64,000 bases of DNA from Shewanella piezotolerans WP3 (lineage in GTDB: Bacteria; Pseudomonadota; Gammaproteobacteria; Enterobacterales; Shewanellaceae), in assembly GCF_000014885.1 (NCBI RefSeq), contig NC_011566.1:62001-126000 (forward strand), in the 5' to 3' direction. Under the pieces are notes generated by a model. The model searched no databases. It was not told where the DNA came from and saw only the letters and a list, made by a program, of their open reading frames with translations. The position numbers were made by a program, and so were the translations under genes. Within the stretch, counting starts at the first letter, position 1, and each line of letters begins with the position of its first letter. This document shows positions 21,794 through 31,523 of the stretch, piece after piece.

Positions 21794-23338
21794 TTACTCT
21801 TTGAGTTTAATTATCGCTCGGCCTGTCATCTCTTCAGGCACTTCTCGTCCCATCAAGGTTAACATAGTCGGCGCTAAATCACTCAAACGACCGCCTTTTT
21901 CTATATCTGCGTCACGGCCAACATAGATAAGCGGTACCAATTCGCTGGTGTGTGCGGTATGTGCTTGGCCAGTTGCTTCATCAGTCATCTGCTCAGCATT
22001 ACCGTGATCGGCTGTAATTAAGCACTCACCCCCCACTTTATCTAGTGCTTCAACAACCCGCCCCAAACAGCTGTCAACCGCTTCACAGGCTTTAACCGCA
22101 GCATCAAAGTTACCAGTATGACCAACCATATCGCCATTCGGGTAGTTACAAATAATCACGTCGTAGTCAGTCGATTCGATCGCAGCAACGAGTTTGTCGG
22201 TAAGCTCTGTAGAGCTCATCTCTGGCTGTAGATCATAAGTCGCTACTTTTGGAGATTGAACTAAGATACGGTCTTCGCCTTTGAAAGGTTCCTCTTTACC
22301 ACCGTTGAAGAAGAAAGTGACATGAGCATACTTTTCCGTTTCCGAAATGCGTAGCTGGGTCATATTTTGATCTTGCAGGGTTTCACCTAAGGTGTTGACC
22401 AAGTCCGTCGATGGGTAAGCGATAGCAGCGTCAATATCTGCAGCGTATTCGGTTAGCATCACAAAATGCGCATTAGGAGTAACTGCGCGTTCAAAGCCAT
22501 CAAAATCTGCATTCACAAAACTGCGGGTAATTTGTCGAGCACGGTCGGCACGGAAGTTCATGAAAATGAGTGCATCGTTGTCTGCTAACTTGGCTATGTT
22601 GCCATTAGCATCGGGGATCACTGTGCTACCAACAAACTCGTCATTCTCATCACGAGCGTAAGCGGCTTCAATACCTTCAACGGCAGTAGCTACAGTATGC
22701 AGTCCCTTCCCTTCGGTAATAAGCTCATAAGCTTGTGACACACGATCCCAGCGGTTATCTCGGTCCATTGCATAGTAGCGACCAATAAGCGATGCAACTT
22801 GGCCTGTGCCTAATGTTTTGAACATCTCTTCAAAGTGGACTAACCCTGATTTTGCACTGCGAGGAGGTGTATCGCGCCCATCTAAAAAGGCATGAAGATA
22901 AACCTTGGTTGCACCGCGTTTAACGGCGAGGCGGCACATAGCTTCAATATGGTCTTGATGGCTATGCACCCCCCCTGGCGACAACAACCCCATAATATGC
23001 ACTGCACCATTTGCCTTGATAGCATCATCAATAGCTTTAGTTAGTGTTGGGTTCGTATCGAACTCACCATCATCGATAGCTTTACCTATACGAGTGAGCT
23101 CTTGGTAAACAATACGGCCAGAACCGATATTGATGTGGCCAACTTCAGAGTTACCCATTTGGCCATCTGGTAAGCCAACATCAATCCCAGAACCTGAGAT
23201 TAAACTGTTTGGATATTGTGCATTTAGCTTATCGAGAACAGGAGTTTTTGCATGAAAAACAGCATTTTCTTGCGTATTTTCACGGTAACCCCAGCCATCG
23301 AGGATCAGCAATGCCAACGGGCGTTTGCGTGTCGTCAT
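21794..23338 (-). CDS. gpmM: 2,3-bisphosphoglycerate-independent phosphoglycerate mutase
   Basis: A 514 aa Mn-dependent enzyme that interconverts 3- and 2-phosphoglycerate. It has the alkaline-phosphatase-like phosphatase domain (LLILDGWGY at the start; ITADHGNAEQM and HTAHTSELVPL near the end) and the inserted transferase domain. The phospho-Ser motif GNSEVGHINIG and the DGRDTPP motif are intact. The gpmM-envC-ctpA-yibQ order is conserved in gammaproteobacteria. Confidence 0.97.
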   Translation of the reverse strand: MTTRKRPLALLILDGWGYRENTQENAVFHAKTPVLDKLNAQYPNSLISGSGIDVGLPDGQMGNSEVGHINIGSGRIVYQELTRIGKAIDDGEFDTNPTLTKAIDDAIKANGAVHIMGLLSPGGVHSHQDHIEAMCRLAVKRGATKVYLHAFLDGRDTPPRSAKSGLVHFEEMFKTLGTGQVASLIGRYYAMDRDNRWDRVSQAYELITEGKGLHTVATAVEGIEAAYARDENDEFVGSTVIPDANGNIAKLADNDALIFMNFRADRARQITRSFVNADFDGFERAVTPNAHFVMLTEYAADIDAAIAYPSTDLVNTLGETLQDQNMTQLRISETEKYAHVTFFFNGGKEEPFKGEDRILVQSPKVATYDLQPEMSSTELTDKLVAAIESTDYDVIICNYPNGDMVGHTGNFDAAVKACEAVDSCLGRVVEALDKVGGECLITADHGNAEQMTDEATGQAHTAHTSELVPLIYVGRDADIEKGGRLSDLAPTMLTLMGREVPEEMTGRAIIKLKE

Positions 23339-23575
23339 GGTAGTACCTTTAAGTTTGAAAGAATAAGATTAAAATTTGAATTGGTTAAATATTACTACCA
23401 ATTGGGGGGCGGCATAAAGAAATTTACCTAGATTATGGTTATCGTTTTAGTTTTACCGTAGATTCAAAGCCTGTCGTCATGCACGTTACGTGACTAACAT
23501 TCTGTATTCTGCCATAGCAATGGTATACTCTGTGCCTCATTATATTTGGGCCAATTAAAAGTAGGCAGTTAAAGC

Positions 23576-24010
23576 ATGCAAGAATATATGGAATTTTTTA
23601 AAGCAAACCCGATGTTAAGTTTAGCCTGGGTTGGTTTATTCGTTGGACTCATCGTTATGGTGTTTAAATCTAGCGTATCAAAAGTTAAAAATGTGAATCA
23701 TCAAGAAGCGACATTGCTGATGAACAAGCAAAGTGCGAAGGTTGTTGATGTACGCGGAAAAGAAGAGTTTAAGAAGGGTCATATTGTTGATGCCGTTAAC
23801 CTTCCTTTAGCGGATATAAAAAATAATCAGCTCGGTACCCTTGAAAACGCAAAAGGCAGTCCCATTATAATGGTATGCAACGCTGGCATGACTTCGTCTC
23901 AAGCGGCTCAACTGATGGTTAAACATGGTTTTGAAAACGTGAATAACTTGAAAGGTGGTATGGGTGAATGGCAGTCAAATAACTTGCCTGTTTCAAAGAG
24001 CAAAAGATAG
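23576..24010 (+). CDS. yibN: membrane-anchored rhodanese-like protein YibN
   Basis: A 144 aa protein with an N-terminal transmembrane helix (MLSLAWVGLFVGLIVMVF) and a rhodanese domain from about residue 45: VVDVRGKEEFKKGHI, then the active-site loop MVCNAGMTSS with the catalytic Cys. It is divergent from gpmM and precedes secB, as in E. coli; grxC, which lies between the two there, is not present. Confidence 0.9.
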   Translation: MQEYMEFFKANPMLSLAWVGLFVGLIVMVFKSSVSKVKNVNHQEATLLMNKQSAKVVDVRGKEEFKKGHIVDAVNLPLADIKNNQLGTLENAKGSPIIMVCNAGMTSSQAAQLMVKHGFENVNNLKGGMGEWQSNNLPVSKSKR

Positions 24011-24234
24011 AAGTGTCGGTGTAGCCATTGCATTATTGTTAAGTAATTGATTAAAGTGTCACAGCTTAGCATTAATGGTTACCGGCATTGAATTGAGGGA
24101 TTACCCTCCAAAAAAGCGTCTGTTGACTAAATAAATCAAAAACTGGGACAGCTATTTGGGTTGTTACCCAAATAAGCAAACCCTGAGACTGGCTCTTTTG
24201 AAGTAGCCTCACAAACTTTTTAAGGTAGGAAATT

Positions 24235-24720
24235 ATGGCTGAAGTAGCTAACAACGAAGAACAAGCACCACAATTTAACATTCAACGTGTTTACACAAAA
24301 GATATCTCTTTTGAAACACCAAACAGCCCAGCTGTTTTCCAAAAAGAGTGGACTCCAGAAGTTAAGTTAGACCTTGATACTCGCAGCAACAAGCTTTCTG
24401 ACGACGTATACGAAGTTGTTCTTTCTCTTACTGTTACCGCTAAAAACGGCGAAGAAACAGCATTCCTATGTGAAGTACAGCAAGCAGGTATTTTCGCAAT
24501 TACAGGTCTTACTGAGCAGCAACTTGCTCACTCATTAGGTGCATACTGCCCTAACGTTCTTTTCCCATATGCTCGTGAAGCTGTTGGTAGCCTAGTTAGC
24601 CGTGGTACTTTCCCACAACTTAACCTTGCGCCAGTTAACTTTGATGCGCTATTCGCCCAGTACGTTCAACAGCGTCAAGCTGCTGCCGCTGAAGCGCCTG
24701 CAGAAGAAGCTAACGCTTAA
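24235..24720 (+). CDS. secB: protein-export chaperone SecB
   Basis: SecB is the tetrameric cytosolic chaperone that passes preproteins to SecA. The 161 aa protein shows the family pattern: [46 protein letters not shown], and the [20 protein letters not shown] segment, with an acidic, alanine-rich tail. It has a GGTAGGAA ribosome site. gpsA starts four bases after its stop. An inverted repeat ATTTGGGT/ACCCAAAT at about 24155-24174 lies in the 5' region. Confidence 0.97.
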
Positions 24721-24724
24721 TAGC

Positions 24725-25741
24725 ATGGAAAACACTGCCGATATTACGGTACTGGGGGCGGGCTCTTATGGCACCGCCCTTGCTATTTCTCTCGCGAGTA
24801 ATGGCCACAGAACCTTGCTTTGGGGACATGAACCTGAGCACATCGAAAACCTAAAGAACGACAAGTGTAATCAAGAGTTCTTACCTGGTATTCCGCTTCC
24901 AGATTTACTTATACCTGAATCCGATCTAGCAACAGCACTTGCTGCTTCCAACAACGTATTAGTTGTTGTGCCTAGTCATGTATTTGGGTTGGTATTAGCG
25001 CAAGCTAAACCGCTGTTACGTAAAGATGCACGTATTGTATGGGCGACTAAAGGCTTAGAGCCTGAAACGGGTCGACTGATACAAGATGTGGCGCGAGAAG
25101 TATTAGGTGAGGCATTCCCACTTGCCGTTTTATCAGGGCCTACGTTTGCAAAAGAACTTGCTGCTGGCATGCCCACTGCAATATCTATTGCAGGTACTGA
25201 TCCGCAATTCACTAGTGATCTAGTCGAATTATTGCATAGTCCTAAGCGCCTACGCGTTTATGCCAACGATGATTTTATCGGCCTCCAACTAGGTGGCGCG
25301 GTTAAAAATGTTATCGCTATTGGAGCGGGCTTATCTGACGGTATTGGTTTTGGTGCCAATGCACGAACAGCATTGATCACCCGTGGTTTAGTCGAACTGA
25401 CTCGTCTCGGTGAAGCGATTGGTGCGCAAGCATCGACCTTTATGGGGATGGCTGGTTTAGGTGATTTAGTATTAACGTGCACCGATAATCAATCTCGTAA
25501 CCGTCGTTTCGGTTTAGCGTTAGGTAAAGGCAGTGATGTTGAAGCCGCGCAAATAGAGATTGGTCAAGTTGTCGAAGGCTATCGCAATACTAAAGAGGTT
25601 TATACATTGGCAAAACGCTTAGGCGTTGAAATGCCAATCACTGAACAGGTTTACCAAGTGCTTTATCAAGGGAAATCACCAGTGGATGCTGCTAAAGAGC
25701 TGTTAAGTCGCGAGAAAAAGTCTGAAACATCGGCGGAGTAA
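24725..25741 (+). CDS. gpsA: NAD(P)-dependent glycerol-3-phosphate dehydrogenase
   Basis: GpsA reduces dihydroxyacetone phosphate to sn-glycerol-3-phosphate for phospholipid synthesis. The 338 aa protein has the Rossmann [10 protein letters not shown] at the N-terminus, then [35 protein letters not shown], and the catalytic [16 protein letters not shown] with the Lys. The open frame extends upstream into secB, but the ATG at 24725 matches the conserved N-terminus. secB-gpsA is a conserved pair. Confidence 0.97.
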
Positions 25742-25789
25742 GTCCTGCTAGCTATTACTATGAATGTGGTGATGGTATAAACATAAATA

Positions 25790-25816
25790 AGGGTGCTAAA
25801 ATAGCGCCCTTTTTTG
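25790..25816 (+). terminator. intrinsic terminator after gpsA
   Basis: AGGGTGCTA, loop AAA, TAGCGCCCT (one G-T pair), then T6. Confidence 0.88.
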
Positions 25817-25873
25817 TGCCTTGTGAAAAGCTAGGTGCTGTACAACAAGCTGAAATGGTTTAGGAGTAAGCGA

Positions 25874-27058
25874 GTGGAACATCATGACGTTATTATAATC
25901 GGAGCAGGTGCCGCGGGACTTATGTGCGCTGCAACAGCAGGCTACCGTGGTCGTGATGTAATGGTACTCGACAATGCTAAGCAAGCTGGTAAGAAAATCC
26001 TAATCAGTGGTGGTGGTCGTTGTAACTTCACTAACCAAAAAGTAGAGCCGGTAAATTTCCTCTGTAGTAATAGCCATTTTGTAAAGTCAGCATTAGCACG
26101 TTACCGCTCAAGCGACTTTATTGAATTGGTTGAGCGTCATGGTATTGAATATCACGAGCGCGATCATGGTCAGTTATTTTGCAATGACTCTGCCAAAGAG
26201 ATTGTTAGCATGTTACTAACCGAGTGTGAGTGGGCTGGTGTTCAAATAAGGCTGCGAACTGAAATTAAATCGGTGAGCAAAAACTGCGATGGCCTTTATG
26301 AGGTTGTTACCGATAAAAGCCATTACAGCTGCCAATCACTCGTCATCGCTACGGGGGGGCTATCTATGCCAAAGCTAGGTGCATCTCCCTTTGGCTACCA
26401 TGTTGCTGAGCAGTTTGGCCTTAAAGTGTTACCTACTACTGCGGGACTGGTGCCTTTCACTTGGCATAGTGAGCAAAAGCAGCGTTTTGAGCCGCTTTCT
26501 GGCATTGCTGTTCCTAGTACGATTACCGCTAAAGATGGCACTCAATTTAGCGAAGCACTACTGTTTACTCATCGAGGTTTATCTGGCCCCGCAATCTTGC
26601 AGATCTCCAACTATTGGAACCCAGGTGAGGCCATTAGTATTAATTTGTTGCCTGGTAAAGATGCCCGTGCAGAGATCAAGCAACTGTTCGATAACAGCCC
26701 CAAGCAAAGTTTGCGTAATGCGCTGGCCTTATGGCTACCAAAGCGTTTAGTTGAAGCATTATTTGATGAAGCCCTACTCAATAGAGCCGTCAATCAATTA
26801 GTTCATGCTGAACTCGAACAGCTCGCTTTGGATCTTGAAGCTTGGTCTATCGTAATGAATGGCACCGAAGGTTACCGCACCGCAGAAGTCACCTTGGGCG
26901 GCGTTGATACTGATGAGCTATCGTCTAAAACCATGGAAGCTAAAAATGTCTCGGGTCTATTTTTTATCGGCGAGGTGATGGATGTTAGCGGTTGGTTGGG
27001 GGGCTTTAACTTCCAGTGGGCTTGGAGCTCGGGCGTGGCTGCAGGGCAGGCTGTTTAG
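25874..27058 (+). CDS. HI0933/YhiN-family NAD(P)/FAD-dependent oxidoreductase
   Basis: A flavoprotein of 394 aa with the N-terminal FAD-binding motif VIIIGAGAAGLMCAATAGYR, then GKKILISGGGRCNFTN, typical of the HI0933 (BaiN-like) family, the IATGGLSMPKLGASPFG segment, LLFTHRGLSGPAIL and a C-terminal second FAD contact (FFIGEVMDVSGWLGGFN). Its substrate is unknown. I choose GTG at 25874 because AGGAG lies seven bases upstream; the frame is open 13 codons further but without such a site. Confidence 0.9.
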   Translation: MEHHDVIIIGAGAAGLMCAATAGYRGRDVMVLDNAKQAGKKILISGGGRCNFTNQKVEPVNFLCSNSHFVKSALARYRSSDFIELVERHGIEYHERDHGQLFCNDSAKEIVSMLLTECEWAGVQIRLRTEIKSVSKNCDGLYEVVTDKSHYSCQSLVIATGGLSMPKLGASPFGYHVAEQFGLKVLPTTAGLVPFTWHSEQKQRFEPLSGIAVPSTITAKDGTQFSEALLFTHRGLSGPAILQISNYWNPGEAISINLLPGKDARAEIKQLFDNSPKQSLRNALALWLPKRLVEALFDEALLNRAVNQLVHAELEQLALDLEAWSIVMNGTEGYRTAEVTLGGVDTDELSSKTMEAKNVSGLFFIGEVMDVSGWLGGFNFQWAWSSGVAAGQAV

Positions 27059-27066
27059 TTTTAATT

Positions 27067-27101
27067 AAAAATAGGGCTTCGCATGACGAAGCCTTATTTT
27101 T
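27067..27101. terminator. bidirectional terminator between the flavoprotein and the siderophore receptor
   Basis: AAAAATAGGGCTTCG, loop CATGA, CGAAGCCTTATTTTT. It serves two convergent genes. Confidence 0.9.
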
Positions 27102-27123
27102 GCTATTGTTTTAGAAAGCTAAT

Positions 27124-29256
27124 TTAGAAAGTATAGCCAATATCTAAGCTAAATGAGCGACCTGGAGCTGGGACTTTTCCTGCAGGTGATACATCCAACC
27201 CTCTAAAAAAGTACTCATTATCAAACAAGTTATTAACTGATAAGCCTAGTTTTAAGCCTCGGTTGTTCTGTTTAAATAGCTCTGTTCCTATGTTGAAGTT
27301 AACCACAGTATATTCAGGTATTTCACCAGCAGTGCCAGATACGTTCTCTTCAATGGTATTGGCTAAGTCGGCAAAAGATTCGCTGTAGTAGAACGCCATG
27401 AATCCTAAATCGATATCTTTGATGCTATATAACGCACTTGCTGACAGCTGATGCTTTGAGGCGAAAGGTAATTGATTACCTGCATATTGCCCTTCGAGTT
27501 GCTCTGTATCTAGGTAGTTATAAGCAGCTGTTAAGGTCAAATCTGGCAACGACATTGGCGAGTAGGTTCCCTCTAGTTCAATACCTTGGTTTTGCGTTTT
27601 ACCGATATTGATAAACATGCTGATATCTCGGCTGTACTCTGCCTTGTTTTCAAAGTCGATTCGGTAAGCTGCTAAGTTCAGGTTGCTGCGTTCTGTTGGC
27701 GTAAAGCGCACACCTGCTTCATAGTTCCATGATAGCTCTGATTCCAGTGTTTGCCCTTTAGGCCACAATTGTGAAATTTGTGGGGTACGCAGTGAGCGCT
27801 GTGCATTGGCATAACCAAACCAAGTGTCGGTAAACTCATAGCCGACAGTAATACCCGGTAGCCACTCTTGTACATGGTTGTCTTGGCTGTAGCCTTGTCC
27901 GACGTTGGTGAACGTCATGCGTACATCTTCATAGCGGATCCCCGGTGTAACTGACAACCTATCGTCAAGAAAACCAATCTTATCGCTGATGTAATAGGCC
28001 AATGCGTTAGTGTCCATCTGCCAGTCACGGGGGCGGATAGCGACTTGGGTCGTTTTGTCGATTTGGTTCAGTTGGTAGCTAATGTCTTCATTGACATAAC
28101 GAACGCCTGCGATGATGTGCTGGGAAATATCGCCATCAAGCAGTAGGCTGGCTTTGGGCTCGATGCCGAAAACGGTAAACTCACGGGGAGAGTTGCGTAA
28201 ATGTGTCGCGTCTTGAGTGGTGTCGGCCCAATGTGAGCCTAGGTTTCCGTCGGTGTCGCTGTTCTTGTTATAGAAATCCCATTGAAAGTTGCGCTTACTT
28301 TTATTGCCAAATACGGTTAGATCGAGTTCACCGTAGTCAATGGTTTTTGAGTCATCCAGTACGTGGTTGTAGTTAACTGAAACGCGTTTGGTATCTGCTT
28401 TAAACTCATCATTAGGACGTAATGACTGATTGCGGTCTTCATCGTATGCCGCTGAGTTCAAAGCGCCGGGAAGTTCGGAGAAAGCATCGTAATATTGCAG
28501 CGTAGCATCGAGACTATTTTGTTCGTCAATATTCCAAACTGTTTTTAGCATGACGTTAGTCACGTCAGTATCAGAGTGATCTCTAAAAGACTCACCCTTG
28601 ATAAAGTTGCCATCTAAACGCATCGAAAAATCATCGTTAACGGCTCCGCCGGTACTGATGTTGGTATCGTACAGGTTGCGGCTATCGCCGAAAAAGGTGA
28701 TGCGCTCGTTGAGATTGGTTTCCCAATCTTCGGAGATCGGCTTAGATACCAAGTTAATCACACCTCCAACGTTGTTGGGGCCATATTGAATTGAAGCGCC
28801 ACCACGAGCGACATCAATTCTATCAATCATAAACAGCGTTGCCGGAAACAGCGACTGTCCTGTATGCCCGTACGGGGCGAGTGTCATTGGAATGCCATCG
28901 AGTAAGATCTGCGCATAGCCACTACGACTGCTATCTAAGCCACGCACAGAAATATTGGGTAGCACGCCAGTGCCACTTTCATCTTTAATTTTTATGCCTG
29001 GTACTTGCTGCAGAGCGGTATCAATTGAACGTACCGCGGTACGCTCTAATTGCTCTTGAGTGATGATAGAGCGGTTACCTGTGTAGGTCTTTAGATCGGC
29101 AACTTCTGAGTCGCCCAGTAAACTACTGGTGACGACAATGACTTCAGTTTCTTGCTTTTGTTCACTTGCCTCAGCAAAGACTGTTGAGCAACACAAGCTG
29201 CTTGAGACAGCCACTGCAATCGTGTTCAAGTTGAATAATTTTTTGCGGTTTAACAT
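27124..29256 (-). CDS. TonB-dependent ferric-siderophore receptor (vibrioferrin-type locus)
   Basis: A 710 aa outer-membrane receptor with a signal peptide (to TVFAEA), a TonB box region (TEVIVVTSS), the plug domain (about residues 45-165: SIDTALQQVPGIKI, ISVRGLDSS, GGASIQYGPNNVGGVINLVSK) and a 22-strand barrel ending in the typical SFSLDIGYTF. It resembles the FecA branch, which includes the vibrioferrin receptors PvuA/PsuA; the ligand is inferred only from the neighbouring pvs-like operon. It lies 15 bp downstream of the aldolase gene in the same operon, divergent from the biosynthesis genes, so coordinate iron control is likely. Confidence 0.9.
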   Translation of the reverse strand: MLNRKKLFNLNTIAVAVSSSLCCSTVFAEASEQKQETEVIVVTSSLLGDSEVADLKTYTGNRSIITQEQLERTAVRSIDTALQQVPGIKIKDESGTGVLPNISVRGLDSSRSGYAQILLDGIPMTLAPYGHTGQSLFPATLFMIDRIDVARGGASIQYGPNNVGGVINLVSKPISEDWETNLNERITFFGDSRNLYDTNISTGGAVNDDFSMRLDGNFIKGESFRDHSDTDVTNVMLKTVWNIDEQNSLDATLQYYDAFSELPGALNSAAYDEDRNQSLRPNDEFKADTKRVSVNYNHVLDDSKTIDYGELDLTVFGNKSKRNFQWDFYNKNSDTDGNLGSHWADTTQDATHLRNSPREFTVFGIEPKASLLLDGDISQHIIAGVRYVNEDISYQLNQIDKTTQVAIRPRDWQMDTNALAYYISDKIGFLDDRLSVTPGIRYEDVRMTFTNVGQGYSQDNHVQEWLPGITVGYEFTDTWFGYANAQRSLRTPQISQLWPKGQTLESELSWNYEAGVRFTPTERSNLNLAAYRIDFENKAEYSRDISMFINIGKTQNQGIELEGTYSPMSLPDLTLTAAYNYLDTEQLEGQYAGNQLPFASKHQLSASALYSIKDIDLGFMAFYYSESFADLANTIEENVSGTAGEIPEYTVVNFNIGTELFKQNNRGLKLGLSVNNLFDNEYFFRGLDVSPAGKVPAPGRSFSLDIGYTF

Positions 29257-29271
29257 ATGTTTCCCTACGTT

Positions 29272-30042
29272 TTACTTGGTATTTTTGAGTGCTTCGAGCT
29301 GTTGTTTAAAGTGTTTAAAAATCATTCCTCGATCTTCGCCGAGCAAAAATGCCGGAGTGCCTTTTTGATGCCAGCTAGCCTGCTGCTGAGGTGTTCTTGG
29401 AATGGCGCAGAAAGGCATATTATTTTGATGGCAAATTTGCGCCATATTGTGAATGTGTGCTTGCACGTCGGGGTGATTAACTTGAGTGCCATAGCCCAGC
29501 GATAGGCTCAGATCTAACGCGCCCTCTAGGATCATATCGACATGTTCTAAAGCAACAATTTCAGGCAGGGATGCCATACCAGCGGCGTCTTCGATCATAA
29601 GGCAAACAAAGGTTTGATCATTGGCTAGGTCAATATAGTTCTGCAGCGCCAGAGTGCCGAAACCCGTATTACGGCCACCGGTTATTCCACGAGTGCCTAT
29701 TGGTGGGTACTTGCTAGCTTTAATCGCATTCTTAGCCATCGCTAAACTCGATACTCGCGACACAACAATGCCTGCTGCACCAGCATCTAATACTTTCGCG
29801 ATTGTAAGTGGATTATCGTCAGCCACTCTTACTAGAAGAGGCAGGCCTGAGCAGTCTGCTGCACGAATACAATGTGCCAATGTCTCATCCGAAATGAGTA
29901 CATGTTCGGTATCGAGCACAGCAAAATCAAAACCCGCATAGGCAAACATTTCACAAATAACAGGTGAGGGAACTGAGTTTAAGATCCCATAGATAACATC
30001 TTGTTTCGCAAGCTTTGATTTCAGCACACTGGAGAATGGCAC
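29272..30042 (-). CDS. HpcH/HpaI aldolase family protein, SbnG-like (possible siderophore-dedicated citrate synthase)
   Basis: A 256 aa TIM-barrel of the HpcH/HpaI family: LAKQDVIYGILNSVPSPV, the substrate-Arg strand LLVRVADDN, AGAAGIVVSRV, CLMIEDAAGM with a metal-binding Glu, and GALDLSLSLG with the Asp. SbnG of the staphyloferrin B cluster is a member of this family (259 aa) and makes citrate from oxaloacetate and acetyl-CoA. Placed beside NIS synthetases, this protein is likely to do the same, which is inference. GTG at 30042, with AAGGA eight bases upstream, is preferred over a TTG at 30063. Confidence 0.8.
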   Translation of the reverse strand: MPFSSVLKSKLAKQDVIYGILNSVPSPVICEMFAYAGFDFAVLDTEHVLISDETLAHCIRAADCSGLPLLVRVADDNPLTIAKVLDAGAAGIVVSRVSSLAMAKNAIKASKYPPIGTRGITGGRNTGFGTLALQNYIDLANDQTFVCLMIEDAAGMASLPEIVALEHVDMILEGALDLSLSLGYGTQVNHPDVQAHIHNMAQICHQNNMPFCAIPRTPQQQASWHQKGTPAFLLGEDRGMIFKHFKQQLEALKNTK

Positions 30043-30231
30043 TGTACTTTTCCTTAAATACAAATGAGGATGCCAATTGTTCTCATTTGCAGTAAAAGAT
30101 CAAGTTATTTATCTACTGAAGTTGGATTTGTTGACCCTATGTTGAAAATGTTTACATTTTATACCTATGTAAATCAGTCGTTTGCATTAGAACTTTTAGT
30201 AATGAAACTTATTTTTGTAAATAAGTTAAAT

Positions 30232-30250
30232 CGTAATAATTATCATTTAC
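30232..30250. promoter_or_regulatory. candidate Fur box in the divergent siderophore promoter region
   Basis: CGTAATAATTATCATTTAC matches 13 of 19 positions of the Fur consensus as I counted by eye. A second, weaker palindrome (AAATGAG...CTCATTT) lies at 30062-30088, nearer the aldolase gene. The interval 30064-30329 holds no gene that I believe in; it contains the two divergent promoters. Confidence 0.5.
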
Positions 30251-30335
30251 ATTGTTTGTTTGACGTGTTTCTATGTCGCGGTCATTGCTTGAGCTTGATA
30301 ATTATTGAGCTATTTATTACGGAGAAAGGATGCTA

Positions 30336-31523
30336 ATGATGCCCAAACTAGTGCTAATTACACATGTTGAAAACCGGGCTGTGGTGGAGGGGTTTATACC
30401 TGCTGCCAATAAACTCGGTTACGAAATATGGCTGTTAACGGATCATAAATTGGCTCATAAACAGTATTTTTCAGAGCAAGAAACGTGCCCTGAGCATATT
30501 GTTGAATGTGATGTGTTTAATCCATTAGCCGTGATTGAACAGCTGCACAACCTTGATATTAGCCCGGATATCGTGTTTTCAAATAGCGACCATTTACAAG
30601 CCGCAACAGCGCTGGTTGCTGACTATTTTTCCTGTCCAGCTAAGGATTGGCGCCTGTGCTATCAAGCAAAAAATAAGGCTGCCATGCGCACCAAGCTGTT
30701 ACTGGCTGAGCTACCGAATACTTGGTCTTTAAGTTGGGCAATGTGCGATGAATTGCCTGATAACATACCATTCCCTATCGTGGTTAAACCGCGTTCTGGG
30801 GTGGCAAGCATGGATGTCGCTTTGTGCAATAGTGCAGAGGAGCTGGATGATTATGCAGCCAGCTTAGGTCGACCAGATAATGTATTTTTACTCGAGTCTT
30901 ATTTAGAGGGGCCACTATTTACCTTAGAAACCCTAGGTGATGGCAAGCAATTATGCGCTATTGGTGGTTTTGATGTTTCTTTGTCTCCACTCCCCTACTT
31001 TGTTGAAACGCAGGCTTGTTGGAATGGCCCTGTCAGCCTACAGCAACGTGAGCTCGCGTTGGCACAGGTTGCTGCATTTGGCGTGAATTTCGGCGTATGC
31101 CATAGCGAGTTTATCTTAACCAAAAATGGCCCGGTGCTGGTGGAAATTAACTATCGCAGTATTGGGGATGGTCGCGAATTCTTGCTGAATGAGTTGCTCA
31201 GTTTTGACTGGTTTGAAGCTATCCTGTTACTGCATTCCGGAAAACGCTTACCGATACTTGATACGCAAACATCAGCGGCATTAATCCGCTATTTCCCTGC
31301 TAGCGAAGAGGGGCGTATTAATGCTTGTCCTGCCCCTTTTTCGATAGAGAATCAAGGTCATCAAATTAGATTCTTAACGCTTAAATCCCTTGGCGACAAC
31401 ATACAGATCAATCATTCAAATAAGGACTATCTAGGCGAACTGACCCTGATAGGCTCAGATGCTGCAAAGCTCGACACTAAAGCCGATATTATCTCGCAAG
31501 AGCTACTGTGGGAGTTGAGCTAA
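30336..31523 (+). CDS. pvsA: ATP-grasp ligase of the siderophore operon, PvsA-like
   Basis: A 395 aa ATP-grasp protein: N-terminal pre-ATP-grasp domain (LVLITHVENRAVVEGFIPAA), ATP-binding FPIVVKPRSGVASMDVAL, the loop VFLLESYLEGPLFTLET, and the metal-binding VEINYRSIGDGRE near the C-terminus. In vibrioferrin synthesis PvsA is described as joining alanine and 2-ketoglutarate; that role is transferred from the gene order. Three ATGs (30330, 30336, 30339) are possible; 30336 has AAAGG at the best distance. The stop overlaps the pvsB start by one base. Confidence 0.8.
   Translation: MMPKLVLITHVENRAVVEGFIPAANKLGYEIWLLTDHKLAHKQYFSEQETCPEHIVECDVFNPLAVIEQLHNLDISPDIVFSNSDHLQAATALVADYFSCPAKDWRLCYQAKNKAAMRTKLLLAELPNTWSLSWAMCDELPDNIPFPIVVKPRSGVASMDVALCNSAEELDDYAASLGRPDNVFLLESYLEGPLFTLETLGDGKQLCAIGGFDVSLSPLPYFVETQACWNGPVSLQQRELALAQVAAFGVNFGVCHSEFILTKNGPVLVEINYRSIGDGREFLLNELLSFDWFEAILLLHSGKRLPILDTQTSAALIRYFPASEEGRINACPAPFSIENQGHQIRFLTLKSLGDNIQINHSNKDYLGELTLIGSDAAKLDTKADIISQELLWELS

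Noticed and set aside
24152..24175. ATTTGGGT/ACCCAAAT hairpin before secB as a terminator
   Set aside because: There is no T-run after it; it may be an operator or leader structure, so I mention it only with secB.
24602..25741. 379-codon version of gpsA
   Set aside because: It would run through the 3' end of secB; the conserved start is the ATG at 24725.
30064..30336. 90-codon plus-strand frame before the ATP-grasp gene
   Set aside because: It lies in the divergent promoter region, has AT-driven composition, and would overlap the pvsA-like start; no homology recognised.
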